NCBI GenBank assembly: GCA_011319805.1
Contig: SJRY01000253.1
Coordinates: 434,001 to 498,000, forward strand
Direction of reading: 5' to 3'
From: Macrocybe gigantea
Taxonomy: Eukaryota; Basidiomycota; Agaricomycetes; Agaricales; Callistosporiaceae
DNA length: 64,000 nucleotides
Made by a program: the position numbers and the translations under genes. This document shows, one piece after another, positions 1 to 12,114 of this stretch (position 1 is its first letter; the number at the start of each line of letters is the position of its first letter). The notes beneath the pieces are model-generated. The model searched no databases and was not told the DNA's origin. It saw only the letters and a list, made by a program, of their open reading frames with translations.

Positions 1-1388
1 CAATCGGAATTGAGGAGACGCCGGAGCCACGCATGGGACGAAGGCTTAGTCTACGAGAACATGGAGATATTTCCTGTCAGATGTCGGCCTGCAATACAGT
101 TCGCGAGACAGAAAGAGCTAGACACTTACCCGACGGTTCAGTGAATGGGTGGTACGAGTCTATCCCTTCAGTGCTGCTAGTGCGAAATCGGGTTAAGCAC
201 GTTCCATTGTTTGCGGATAGACGCAAAAGAAAAAGAGCATCGGACTCTTGACAGATGTCTGCACCTGAAGAGCAGCCAGCAAGCATTTGAAGACAAACGG
301 ACAGACCATGTATACGGCTTGAAAGAGGCTCGACGGTACTCGAAGGCAGGGAGAAAAAGCAAGTTAAAAAATTGCACAGGCCAGGGAAATACTATGAGTC
401 AGACATTTCGTGATGCGGGCGGCTATCAGCGTGTTCTGCAATCAAATAAAGAGAGATGTAAGTAAGCGTTTAAAGTTGTCTCCTGCGGCCAGCTTCCGGC
501 CAGCTGTTCCGGAATACCTTCTTTGTTCTTCTCATATTCACTGTCGTTGCGTGATGCGGTGAGAGGCCTAATATCGGTTCCCTGAAATTCTCGAAGAAAG
601 CGATTCTAAGTTAGCATTATTCTATTACGGCCGACATGTCTAGTTACGCCTAGATGCCCGTCAGATGATTATTCGTGGAATGTGGAAAGATACATCTATG
701 ATAGCTGAGTGGGATCGACGCAAGAAGCCAGTGTGACAAGCCCTAGTAACGAGGTGCATAGCGTCGATTTGGCTTTCCCAATAAAGGTGACTGTCATTCG
801 ACGACGATTGCTAGCCTTCTTCGCGTCAGCCAGATCCAGTCTGCTGCGTGTAGGAAGGAGATCAGGATCTCGTCGCGGCGCGAAGAGAAAGCGTATCAAG
901 ACTGACATTTGTGTTCAAATTAGATTTGGAGGAAGAGACGCGCACGATTTGTTCGCGCTGCTAGCGCCGGTCAATTTGTGGCGTAGCAGTGATTGAATTG
1001 TAATGGACGTGTTGTGGATTTGCTTAGTCGCCGAGCACAGTGCAGAAACAAATGAATGAACCGCGTCGCTTCACGTGATGGTCCGAATCGGGCAGTCCGA
1101 TGGCCCAAAAGGGAAGTGACGTAACGTGTCGCGTCGGAGTCCGAAGTTGAAAAAGTGAGCTGCCTCGACGCTCTCCTGCAGCCCACCTCGTCCAGCGAAT
1201 CTTGTCAAATCATCCCTCCACAAGATTTGTCAGCAGTCTCCAGAATGTATATTAGACCTACTCCACTGCCTGGATCCCCAATCTCTCTTTCCCTCCTCCC
1301 CCGTCTATCTCCCTCTTCCGAGCCACCTCGCAGCGATCCCGGCCTTCCGTCCTCCGCCACTACGCCCTGACTTGATTAGCCTCGCAAC
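1..1388. other. no gene recognised (upstream of P450)
   Basis: I see no coding signal in the first 1.4 kb: the open frames are short, overlap on both strands and resemble no family I know. The last 150 bases are pyrimidine-rich with a TATA-like word, which fits the promoter and leader of the P450 gene that follows. Confidence 0.5.
1246..1254 (+). promoter_or_regulatory. possible TATA element of the P450 gene
   Basis: A TGTATATTA word lies about 135 bases before the P450 start codon and is followed by a C/T-rich leader. Position and context fit a core promoter, but the match is weak. Confidence 0.3.
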
Positions 1389-3455
1389 ATGGTATCTATA
1401 GCAGCAGTATCCTTGTCTTGGGTCCTCAACAACATCCTCCTCCTCACCGCCTCAACCGCGCTCTCCTACCTCCTCATTCGCGTCGTTCACAACCTTTTCC
1501 TGTCTCCACTTTGCGCCATCCCCGGTCCTTGGTATGCAGCCATCTCCGATTTCTGGATCACGACACACGTTCTCCGCCTCCGACAATGCAAAGTCGTCAA
1601 CGAGCTGTTTGAGCTCTACGGCCCTGTCGTGCGCATCGGCCCAAATAAGGTCGTCTTTCGTGACCTTTTCACAATGCGAAGCGTGTACAGCGTCCACAAG
1701 TTTGATAAAAGCACCTACTACAAGGGACTCCTAACGTACGTCCCTGCTTCTCACGTTTCTTTGTTCATCCAAAAATCAAGGTTTGACTCGTATTAATAGC
1801 AACGACAACGATCATGCGTACGTACTAGTGTGCATATATGCGCCGCGTATGCTCACTCTCTGGTAGAATGACATCTCTCGATCACGCTACCCACTCCGTC
1901 CGCCGAAAAGGCTACGCACCGCATTATATCCCCAGCAACTTGGCCCGTTTTCAACCAGAAATGCACGAAGTTGCTACGGAGCTTGTAAACGTACGTCTTG
2001 TCATTGATTCTCCTTTCGTTTGGATATACCAGGGAAACGACCATCCTATAGGTCCTGGAGAATACCGCAGGAAAATCGCCCGTGGCTTGCTTATCGCTCT
2101 TTCGACAAGTCATGGTCGACATCGTAGTGTCGCTATCGTATGGATATCGCGTAGGTGCCGTCAGCAAGTGGGCAACAAATACCGAAGATCCCCTTTCGAC
2201 GGCCATTAATGATTTTCCAAAACGCGGTATTCTGGTATGAATATCTGTCGTTTAGACTCTCAAGTTTCTGATCTTCATTTCAATTTCGCAGCGGAGCACT
2301 TTGCCAATTTGGGCGTGGAACCTTGTTCGCCGGATTCCCAACAACCGATGGCGTCAAATGTGCGACTCAGATAAGATTATGGCCGAGGTTGGTGCAGCTT
2401 TCTTGTCATCTGTGATTAAATGGGAATTGATCATTGCTGTGTAGTTCGTAAGCGCCCGCGTGTACGAGACACGCGCCCAGATGAATGCTGGAAGGCTCGG
2501 TGAATCGGAGAAATTACCCATGCTGCACCGCCTGTTGCAGTACCGTTATTCCAGCGACGGCGACTTTATGCCTGATCACGATATCATCTCAGAGTGTATG
2601 GGTCACTTGTACGTCTTCACGTCATCAATATTCAACAATAACTTCGAACATTTATATGAACCTTTCTCCATTCGCTCCGCCGCTTTTCTTATCACTAAGG
2701 ATTGCCGGTTCCGACACCACATCAACTTCGCTGTCCTATTTCTTCTGGGAGCTCAGCCGTCGACCGGATATCATGCAGAAGCTGCAGGCAGAGTTAGACG
2801 AGGCCATGCCTGATGCAGGAGTTATTCCTGACGTATCTGTCCTACATGACCTTCCCTATCTAAACGCGTTCGTGAAGGAAGGTGTGTGTTTTGAACTACA
2901 CCTGCCCTGGGAAACATCCATCGACGATCATGCAGGTCTGCGTCTTTACACAGCCGCGCCGAGTCTTCTGGAACGGGTTGTTCCGACGTCCACGTCCAAG
3001 AATGGATCTTCAGATGAGATATTCGATCTTATGGGATATGCTTTGCCCCCTGGCACGATCGTTTCCACTCAAGCGTGGTCGATGCATAGGGATGCCTCCG
3101 TTTTCCCTTCGCCCGATGCATTCGTACCTGAACGTTGGCTCGAGTCGTCTGCCAAACCCGAAGACCTTTACAGGATGACGCAACACATGATACCCTTTGG
3201 CACCGGGACCAGAATCTGCGGTGGCCAGAATCTAGCTCAGATCATGATGAGGATCATTATCGCTGTCGTTGTGCGAAATTTTAACGTGACAGCCCCGTCC
3301 GACACGAATGAGAGAAGTATGGAAATCAGAGACAGTTTCGTGAGTTGAGCCTAAAGTCTTTCATCTTTCATAGTCTTACTTCACTCTTCCGTGTATAGGT
3401 CATCTTTCCTGCTGCGATGGAATGCAACCTCTCATTCTATCCACGTCAAAAATGA
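1389..3455 (+). CDS. cytochrome P450 monooxygenase, nine exons
   Basis: A membrane-bound haem monooxygenase that should take electrons from a P450 reductase at the ER. Splicing 1389-1735, 1800-1817, 1867-1990, 2052-2234, 2292-2387, 2445-2608, 2700-2881, 2936-3339 and 3399-3455 gives an unbroken 524-aa frame, the usual P450 length. Visible landmarks: an N-terminal hydrophobic anchor of about 25 residues, a proline-rich IPGPW hinge, the I-helix AGSDTTS motif, KEGLR (the ExxR motif of helix K, split by a 54-nt intron), FVPERW, and the haem-ligand loop FGTGTRICGG with its Cys. The substrate cannot be read from the sequence. No partner biosynthetic genes are adjacent; the nearest gene downstream is a glucanase. 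The P450 call is secure; the CYP family is not assigned. Confidence 0.93.
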
Positions 3456-5712
3456 AGCGCTACCTTATCGGCATTATCTCTAGCGTTGAATCGAGTCCTT
3501 TATGGCTTCCTCTCGCTAGCTATTCCGCTCTGCTTTAACTTGCTTTCGTCGCTGTCTATCCGTCTTTTTCATGATATCAGTTATCGCATTGTCGTTGTTG
3601 CTTTCGCACATCACCTCTATCTCCAACTGCATCCTTTCGCTCAACCTCGCCAGCGCCAGCCTTCTGCAAAGTCTGTTATCTCCACGGACTTGCTCGTCGA
3701 CGCCCGTCGCGCGTTGGATTCATGGAAGTTCTCTTATCGTTTTCTTACTCATTCGGACAGCTGCTTGACGTTCTCGCGGTCATCTGAAGAGCATAATTTA
3801 ACTCGAGAGTCGGTATCGTATTCCGCCTGCGATACACGACAATAATTGGTGGGCAGGTCCATGGCCATGGCCATCCTGCATTGTGTAGGGTATATCTTAA
3901 TTGTCAAGGGCGTAATGATGTATAGAATGTTGTGGGCAGAATATACCAGTTTCCCTCGATGGCGTGCCTCGCGCCGAGAACAGTCTGACATGGCTACCCC
4001 ACCAGAAGTTTAGGCTAACCATACAGGGTGCGTTTAATGTAAAGTTCAGGTCAAGAGCCGACTACGTAGGCGGGCGGGAGACGATTCTATGAGACAAATG
4101 GAACAGACACAGCCTACCAAAGTCAATGCGACAGGCCGATGTGCACGCAAACGACAATTGAAGGTGACGGACCAACGTTGGCCATATTATTGACAGCGAT
4201 CGTCAGACGCATGACAGTCGAGAAACAAGGCGAGTCATCGTGTTCCTTGAAAAAAAACCGTTCCTGTGGTCCAAAAGAGAAAGAGTCATCCCACTGACTT
4301 GTCAGACATCGGACTCTTTCGGTTCTACTCGCTGTGACTCGATCGAGGGGCATCAACTGTCTCAGTGCTTGACGGATAAAAGAAGAAGCAACCCGAAAAA
4401 GGCGCAAAACAGACATAACAGGGGATTTTCTCTCTTTCCAAGGGCGTCAATGTCCTGCAAAGTTTGACTCGGGCGTTCAAGAGGAAGGAGGAATGTCAAA
4501 GCGATCGGTTCATAATGAAGGAACTGGGGAAGGATCGTCATCGGCAGGCGGGCTTAGGAGCCCTGAGTTTTTTCCTGGTCGCCTTCTGTTCGGGATGAAG
4601 GCGGCCGTGTCGAATTGGCTCGAGGGTGTGTGGGGAGGACGAAGAACGAAGGGTGTAGTGCGCAAGCGGTGTGAAAGGGATGAGTACTTTACTGATAATG
4701 CGCGTTCTTGATTTTTTTTTGGATTCTTGCGGCGACATGCGGACCAAGAGTTCTTAAGCACTCGACGAGCGAATGCTGCATGAGAGGTTTTCCGATGGAT
4801 GTATGTGACGCCCGCATGTTAATCGTGTTCGGATGAATGGAACATGCCATTCATACGGTCCGATCTCGCATCGTGTTCAGCGATGTTTCGATGTTTGGGG
4901 GTTTCCAAGAATTTGGATGGCGACGCTGCTGACAACGTTTCAATCCAACTTTAACTGGGCGCCGTTCCCAGTGTAGCTTCGAAAAGCAGAAGCAGTGATA
5001 CAGCGCTGAATACCTTCCTCCGTGAGTGTGTGACCATCAATGGGTGGTAACAAGGGCAGCCACTGAGTGACGATATGATCACATGTACTATGTGCATAGA
5101 GAATTTAGTCGGAGAGAGATTTTGAGAGGTTCTGGTTGCGGAATCCGTCAAATCTCCTAGAACATCGGAAGAATTGCCAGTTCCTGCAAAGCGATGCAGA
5201 AGAACATCGCCAGAGGAAATCAGGCGTCAGGTCTTTCTGAGGCAACCGTCAATCAGGAATGGAACAGATACCCTGGAATTTCTTCATATACAAGTCGTCC
5301 AGCTTCATTCGAGTCGTGACAGATCAAGTCGAGGCATGGGTGCCTATTTTTGTTTGTTTTTCGCGATCAAGTGTAAATTTAGCCTACAATTTTTTACCCA
5401 TCTGCCAACCAGATTTTCCGGGCCCGGGCCTCTCAAGCCGTGTAAGTTCACAGCATCGACGTTAGAAGGGCGCTATCGTGCATGAGGGCCTCTTTGTAAC
5501 AGGGCCTGGAGAGACAGATGGCTCGTAACGCAACTCCAAATTGATGCATCACCCGAGAAGCGCAACCCGAACCATGTGGAGAAAACAAGGCCGATTGGGA
5601 AGATAAAAAAAGTTGGCGTTTCGATCTCTTCCATGACTAAACCGTTCTCATTATCCTCCTCCCTCTTCCGACGCATCGTCCGTTCCGCTCGTTTGCTCTC
5701 GCACGAACAGAG
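3456..5712. other. 2.3-kb stretch with no recognised gene
   Basis: Only short open frames on both strands, none with a plausible exon chain or recognisable motif. It probably holds the P450 3' end and the glucanase promoter. The last 100 bases before 5713 are C/T-rich, as expected of a fungal 5' leader. Confidence 0.45.
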
Positions 5713-7263
5713 ATGATGCTGCTTAGCGGTGCTGCCTTGCTGCTGCTTCAAGCTGCTTCCTTGCGCGCTGCTTCGGTCTACGTTCCTCTCCGCGAATATG
5801 CAGGCTCGAGCTTTTTTGATGGATGGGATTACTGGGGCGACGTGGACAACACGACCTGGGGTGCGCATGTTCTGGTTGCTACTTGTGACTTTGGTCGAAC
5901 TGACAGACTGAGTGCTCCACAGGAAATGTCACCTATCTCAGCCAGCCGGACGCTGTGGCGCAGAAGCTGACCTATGTCAACAGCGCTGGAAATGCCGTCG
6001 TCAGGGTTGACAACACTACAACTATCACTACCGCGCCTTTGGTCCACAGAAACTCGGTTAGGGCTCTAACGAATGTCATCCAACATTGTTTCGCTGACCG
6101 GTCTCGAACAGATCCGGCTGACGACCAAGGACTCGTACGGAGTGGGAACGCTATGGATGATTGACGCAGTGCATCTGCCTTATGGCTGTTCGGTGTGACA
6201 ACCTTTGTTCCTCGTGTCCACACGCTAATCTCGCCGCGGTCTGACTGTTTGCTTTTTTTTTTTAGGTATGGCCTTCCTTCTGGTCGCTGGGTGTCGGCTT
6301 GGAATGGCCCAACGCGGGCGAAATCGACATCATAGAAGGCATCAACATGATGCCCAACAACCAGATGGCGCTGCACACGACGCCGGGGTGCGTGCAGGCC
6401 GCCAATCCGGGCCAGACGGGAAAGACGCTCGAGACCAACTGCAGCCTGGACCGCGGGTGCATCGTCGGCGAGACCAAGCCGAACAGCTTTGGGCAGAGCT
6501 TTGCCAAGGCCGGTGGAGGCGTGTGGGCAGTGCAGATGGACGTGTCGGGCGTGTACATTTGGTTCTGGAGCGTGCGTTGCTTTTTTTTTTTTGCGCTCTC
6601 CATCTGGTCCCCGATGCTGATGCACTCTTTTTTGCATCGTGTCGATAGCGTCCGGATGTGCCTGCTTCCATTAAATCGGCGACGTCGACGACGAACATGG
6701 ATCCATCGACGTGGGGCATGCCGTCCGCTTCGTATCCTGCCGCAAACGCCTGCAACATCACCCAATATTTCGGACCGCAGAAACTTGTCCTGCTCACTAC
6801 CCTCTGCGGATCCTGGTCAGTTTAATTCAGCACATTCGTCACCTGCCAGCAGAATTCGTGAACCGATTCAGACTTTTTGTAGGGCTGGCGTTCCTTCTAT
6901 CTACAGTCAGACCTGTCCTGGTTCCTGCGTAAGTATCGCTTGTTCCTTTTATCGTGGGCTAGGCTCAGTTTGCCTCAGATTGCGGATAATATCATTGGGC
7001 CTGGAAGTCCCAAGTACGACAACGCCTTTTGGGAGATCCCTTATGTAAGAACATACGCTCTTCAAGGTACCTCGGGCACCACCTCCCAATCGAGCAGCCA
7101 ATCCTCCAACGCGCCGACCTCTTCGTCCCCGAACCTCGCGCCGGCATCGAGCTCTACGACGACCTCGAAGTCGCCCAGTTCTGCTGCCGCTGCACGGCCA
7201 ACCGCCTTGCTAACTTTCGTGACGCTAGCGTTCCTTGCGATGCGCAACCTTGTCAGGTTGTGA
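5713..7263 (+). CDS. secreted GPI-type glycoside hydrolase family 16 (endo-beta-1,3(4)-glucanase-like)
   Basis: Predicted to cut beta-1,3/1,4- or beta-1,3/1,6-glucan in the cell wall. Exons 5713-5860, 5923-6056, 6112-6192, 6266-6571, 6649-6815, 6883-6928 and 6979-7263 join into 388 residues with no break. The start is set by a clear signal peptide (hydrophobic residues 3-15, cleavage near ASLRAAS). The family's active site is intact as GEIDIIEG: first Glu nucleophile, Asp helper, second Glu acid/base. WPSFWSLG and WPNAGEID are the usual flanking strands. After the catalytic domain comes a Ser/Thr-rich stalk of about 50 residues and a C-terminal hydrophobic tail (LLTFVTLAFLAM), the pattern of a GPI-anchor signal. 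This suggests a wall- or membrane-attached enzyme for the fungus's own glucan. Exact glucan specificity is not decidable here. Confidence 0.93.
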
Positions 7264-7497
7264 AGGAGTTGTGATCCGAGCGAGGACGAGAGTGAAGTTT
7301 GGGGCTTTCGGATTTCAAAAAGTTTTACCAAGGATATCTGGATTACGATACACGCCACCGTTTTGGAACTCGATTGGACAATCCTAGTTTAGAACTGATC
7401 AGGGGGAGGAATTTTTACGTTTATCACGAGGTTTTGCAGGGTTCAGACATTGACGCTCATCTATTTGACGGACTGTTACGCCTACGTCTTCGCCATC

Positions 7498-8074
7498 ATG
7501 CGCGCAGACACGTTATTTAAGTACAAAGGCCTCGCGGACATCCTCACCGCCCTCGTACTTTCGGTCAAGCCCAACATCATATACCAATCGGCCCCTGTTC
7601 GAGCACTGGCCTCATGGTCGGGCCTGGTGAGTTTGCAAGGTGGATGAAAGATTTGTATGAGGCCACTGACACCGGATTTGAACCCCGTCGTCAAGCATTT
7701 GTCGGCGCCGGAGGCCGCGCCGGGCTTCAACCAAGCCATCGCGTGCATGTGTGCGGCGGTAGGCGTCGGCCACGTTATCGCGGCGCGCTCGGTACCCGCG
7801 ACAAGACCGACGATCAGTTGAGTTTTCCAGCCTGAAGCAGCCTTTCGGCGCGAGTTCAGCTCGGCTCACGATTCGAGTCGCTTTATGACTGGTTTTTGAA
7901 AAAACAGTTTCGGTCAATTTGACTTGGTCGTTGCTCAGCTTTTTGACGTGCTTGGCGCCCCGGGCGTGGGACTTGGGAAGCGCGACGCTGTTGTTGACGG
8001 CCATCAACCATGCTGTCTTTAGTTTGGCTTTTTATATCTCTGATGGACGTGACGGTGAAAAGAGAAGCGAATGA
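7498..8074 (+). CDS. small multi-pass membrane protein, unknown family
   Basis: I do not recognise this protein. Exons 7498-7626, 7696-7816 and 7908-8074 join in frame through introns of 69 and 91 nt, the first with a CTGAC branch-like word, giving 138 residues from the ATG at 7498. Third positions are C/G-rich as in real genes. The protein has three or four hydrophobic stretches: KGLADILTALVLSV, AIACMCAAVGVGHVIAA, LLSFLTCLA and ATLLLTAINHAVFSLAFYI, then a charged tail ending GEKRSE. The frame stays open upstream to an acceptor-like TTTTGCAG at 7439 and reads LTLIYLTDCYAYVF, another hydrophobic segment. A 5' exon may therefore exist, but no ATG lies between it and the glucanase stop. It is either 5'-incomplete or starts at 7498. 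Confidence 0.5.
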
Positions 8075-11000
8075 CGCGTTTGTGTGCGTACACACATATT
8101 TTACATGAACAGTATCAATGTCGTCTAAGTCGAGGAAAAAAAAAGTAGATGCAAAGAATCTGAAAGGCCTTTCTCCTTTGCGATAGCCTCCACGGTCTTT
8201 ATATTGCTTGTGGGCTACGCAGATTGTTCGCCCTTAATGAATAGGTGTTTGTCGCTGTAGGATGTGGCAGATGCCCTTTGAGGGTCCTCCCGCTGAAAGA
8301 ACTCCCGTCTTTCCATCCTCGACCAGCACCTTGGCTATCGGCGATTCAAGCATCGTCGCGTCGGAAAGGTATGGGCGCCGTACATGCGTAGTTGAGACGC
8401 ACGCAGTTAGAATATCCTATCATGGCTTTGGCACGGGGTGAATCTTGCCTTGGTTGTTTCTGACCTGTTGGCCTATTGGGGCTATAAATAGTGTCACGTA
8501 AGGCGAGAACAAAAGATAACGAACGAATCGTAGGGATTCGACTATGGCCGTTCTGCAACGTGTATCCAAAAGCGTTTGAAAGGCCTGGTCTGAGCGGGTT
8601 GAAAGCCTGCGAATCCGGCGCATACGATCCCCCAGAAGGTTGTCGCCACGGATCGAATGAATTTGTTCCTTGCGGTCATTAAAGACATTGAAGATCGAGA
8701 GCCTGAGGTAACGTCGGATATGGTTCGAAGGCCCCGCCCTGGCCGTTCTTGCTCAACTGATCCTAGCAGTAGACAACGGGCTCATGAGGTCTCCAAAGAC
8801 AACCCGAGTCCAGTGCATGTTCTCTGTTGGACCCGGAATCCCGACATAAGCTCGGATGGCTGGAGATAGTGATCTGAAGGCAAATGCGCGGTGCTTCAAG
8901 TCCTGAGAGGGGGTAGTGGGGTCATTGACCTGTTTCTTAATTTTTGCGTCCGCCGGGGGAAAGATGGTGTTCGGATCCCAAATGCACCCAATTGAAAGGA
9001 GCTGAGAGGAGGAAAGTAGAGCTTTTCTCAGACTGAGAAGCCATAGTTGAGCGACGAGTCCTCACCTGAGTTCTGACACCTTCCCCCTAGTCGTCGCTTG
9101 CAAATTTTGAGAAAATCCAGCAGACCGGAAATTTGCCCAAACACGAATCATGCAAATGGCACCCTGTTGGCGGATATATTGGTAGTTGATTCCAGACTCC
9201 GTTGCAAGCTCCCAAACGGTGCCGTAGGGCGAGGAAATTGAGTCGATCCAAAAATGTCTTGAGGGAGGGACGTGGGCGTCGAAAATGAATGATCATGTTT
9301 TGCCATGTCGAAGTCAAAATTCGGAGTAGATCCGAGGTCTATAATTCTTCTGAGAAATCAGAGCATTCAGGCGAGGATGCGGCGAAGTTTGCGGTCTGAA
9401 AATGGGAGAAAAAATGGAGTGCTCCTTGTTGTTTGGCGACGATACGGCAAATTGAAACTCCTCACCACCATGGCCACGCATTGTTCCTCTTCTTTTTCCT
9501 CATTATTGCTGCTTGCATCAGGCCTTTGGCTGTGCCATATTGTCCCTCATATATTGCATCTCGATGGTCTTCATTTTGTGGCTTTATGGCGATCACACAT
9601 TGGAAGTTGGGTGGCAGATGAGGAGTTACCGGCCATTTTTTTAGATATGTCCTTGGTATGTCACAAATTCGTTGACGAAACCATCTTTTACCTTCTCTCC
9701 TTGCGATCCTTTGACTAGCTTCATTAAAAGGCCATTTCTTGAATCAGCAACGGCGCAAAAATTCGCCGCAAAACCTGACACAATTGCGCGAACAACGCCG
9801 ATAAACCGCACTTCGTCGTTCACTGGGCAAGCATCAAGCGATCGACCCAGTAGACCAAGAGCTCCCAGCGGTTAGACGGCGGGGGCCGTCTACCGGTGGC
9901 GCTTGTATTGGATACCCGCTGTTGGCCTCCAATCTGTACGGCTGTTAAAGGGTCACACTCCTTGAGAATTTCATCACTTCAAGGTCTTCTGCCGGTGAGT
10001 CTTCCCTAGATTTTGAGCGCAGTCTCCCGACTTTGAAAATATAAGGCATTTCCGCCAGCATGGATCTTTAGAGATGGAGAATTCCTTCAATCTGGCTTCT
10101 TTGCTATGCAGCTTTCTGCTCCATTTCTGGAACCTGCATTGTTATCCTCGACGCTACAGGCCGCAACTAGCCCCTGGGGTCCACATAGAGTCCACGCACT
10201 GGATGATTTCTTGCAGTGCTTTGTCGCCAGTGTCGCTGCCGCATGTGCTCGATTGAAGAGTCTTCATGCACACAAGTCACAGATGGTCCTCAATGGTATG
10301 TATTGCCGTATGTATTGCCTGTTCTTCATGACATGGAGGATCAGTTTCTAGTTTGATTGCGCAAGACGACTCTGACTCACTCGCCTTTTGTTCTCGATTC
10401 CACGATCTGTCGAAAGTCACGTGATCTACTGTCAACATTGCTGGGACAAGCGTGTCGGCCTCGATGCTGAGTTGCACGACGGACAGCGGGACAGCCAGAG
10501 AGATGTGTGGATTGCAGCGATTCTGAGCGAAGGTATGAGCGATCTGAATGCCCTCGGCAGCTCCACGGAGTTGTATTGTCCGCAGCGCCGGGAAGGAAGA
10601 ATGGTCCATGGCTCATCGCCTGGGTTCTTGACTCATTGGCCAGCCTCCGCACGTCGAGAATCGTGTACACCGCAATGGTGCTTCAAACATGTCCTCCGAG
10701 CGCAGGACGAGTGTTTGAGAAGGAGCAGAGTAAGGATTTACTTCGTCGACCACACGTCTTGTCGGTTATGCTTGGACATGGATAATAACAGACTCTCACC
10801 TTCCTGCCACTCCAGCAATGGCTCACCATGTACGTTTTGGAATCCCATACGCAAGATAGCGACGCAACGTTGACTGACCGTGCAATTCGTTTTGAAGCTC
10901 TTTACCTCGTGTATCGTTTCTTCGCCCTGGGAGTGCATCCTGGCTGCACCTCGCTCCGCCGCATCGAGTCTTTGACCGCTTGGGCTATTAAACGCCGGTC

Positions 11001-11367
11001 CTCATGCTTTTCATTTTCCAATTTCATCGATCGGTAGCGGGAGCGACGGTTGGGTGCACAGAGACCAGTTGTTTGGCGTCGGTAAATACGAACCACTTGC
11101 CATTACAAGTGACCGTCACCGAGCGCTGGAGAGAGTGTAGCGTTCTGCCAGCACTGATCGGGGAATATGCAAGCTTCAGGCCTGAGAACTCTCGAGCTAC
11201 TGGATTTGGATTCTGAGGTCGCCGCGTTATTTTGGCCGAATATGTGATCACCGCTGTGGTTTTTCTTAGGGTATAAAGCCAAACTGGAGGACCCTGCATT
11301 TTTTTCACCTCTTTCCACCTTCCTCTAGCTTTCACTTCTTGTCTTCGGCTGCCTTTCGATAATATCT
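8075..11367. other. 3.3-kb stretch with no supported gene
   Basis: Open frames here are short, have no consistent codon bias, and could not be joined into a sensible protein. Candidates at 9305-9718 and 10388-10873 were read and not accepted. The end of the stretch is the promoter of the next gene. A decayed gene or a non-coding transcript is possible but not visible. Confidence 0.4.
11272..11278 (+). promoter_or_regulatory. TATA box
   Basis: TATAAAG lies 90 bases before the start codon at 11368, followed by a C/T-rich tract typical of a fungal leader. Confidence 0.5.
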
Positions 11368-12114
11368 ATGTCCCGCATGCTCCAAAATGACGCCAATACC
11401 CAGCCATGCAAAGGACCTTACCTTCCCAGCTATGAAGAATCCATGAAAATTACACAATACTACGACTCTATGAGACTCCCGACGTATCAGTCTCGCTCGC
11501 TCATCCGTTATCACCCATACCTCCGGTTCACCCGCGACAACGAAGGCGATTTCGAGAAATACAAGGTAAATCAAAATTTCTTCATCTGAAATTAATGTAC
11601 TATAAGTTTCTGTAGAACACAATATACGACGATGAAAGAATCGTGCTTGAGATACCGCCTTCGCTTCGTCGTGTGCGTATTCTGTCGCTTGTCCCTCCAA
11701 TCAGGGATGTTCACTCGAAGGACGCCATTCAGTCGCAGCAACACGCCAGTTTCCCTACAGAGTCCGAGACTGGTAATCCACATGCTGAGCCACTCGTGGT
11801 TCCCCAAAACGCTCGTGCTAACCGCCAAACTGAATTCGCGAGACGCGTCCAAAGGCTTTTGGGCGTCATGGACGTGAGTGTTTTGCATCTTCGCTCCGTC
11901 GTTTGTCGTGTACCCTTTCGTCTTATCGTGCTCATCGCGGCCAGCACATGCTCACAACCTGGCTTCTCTTTTTTCGGCGGCTCAGGAATTTCTCTCTGCT
12001 GTAAATCGCGCTAACGAACTCCATGACGCCGAGTATTTGTCCGACTCCGAGAACGCCTCGACTTCGGCCGAGACAGAAGACACTCTGTCAGAGTCCGCCC
12101 CTGACGACCTCTGA
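11368..12114 (+). CDS. hypothetical protein, 194 aa, acidic C-terminus
   Basis: I do not recognise a family. Exons 11368-11565, 11616-11873 and 11986-12114 splice in phase 0 at both junctions, with introns of 50 and 112 nt. The result is soluble-looking, with no signal peptide or membrane segment. The N-terminus carries a Tyr/Pro-rich stretch with GPYLPSYEES, a middle part has the basic run PPSLRRVRIL, and the C-terminus is Ser/Glu/Asp-rich (DSENASTSAETEDTLSES), which looks disordered and phosphorylatable. A TATA box and C/T-rich leader precede it, so it is probably expressed. Function unknown. Confidence 0.7.

Noticed and set aside
9305..9718. 137-codon open frame in the gene-poor stretch
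   Set aside because: No codon bias, no homology I recognise, no intron context; length is within chance for this base composition.
11616..11873. Second exon of the 194-aa gene as a separate gene on the opposite strand (72-98-codon minus frames)
   Set aside because: The plus-strand exons splice in perfect phase on both sides; the minus frames have no start or splice support.
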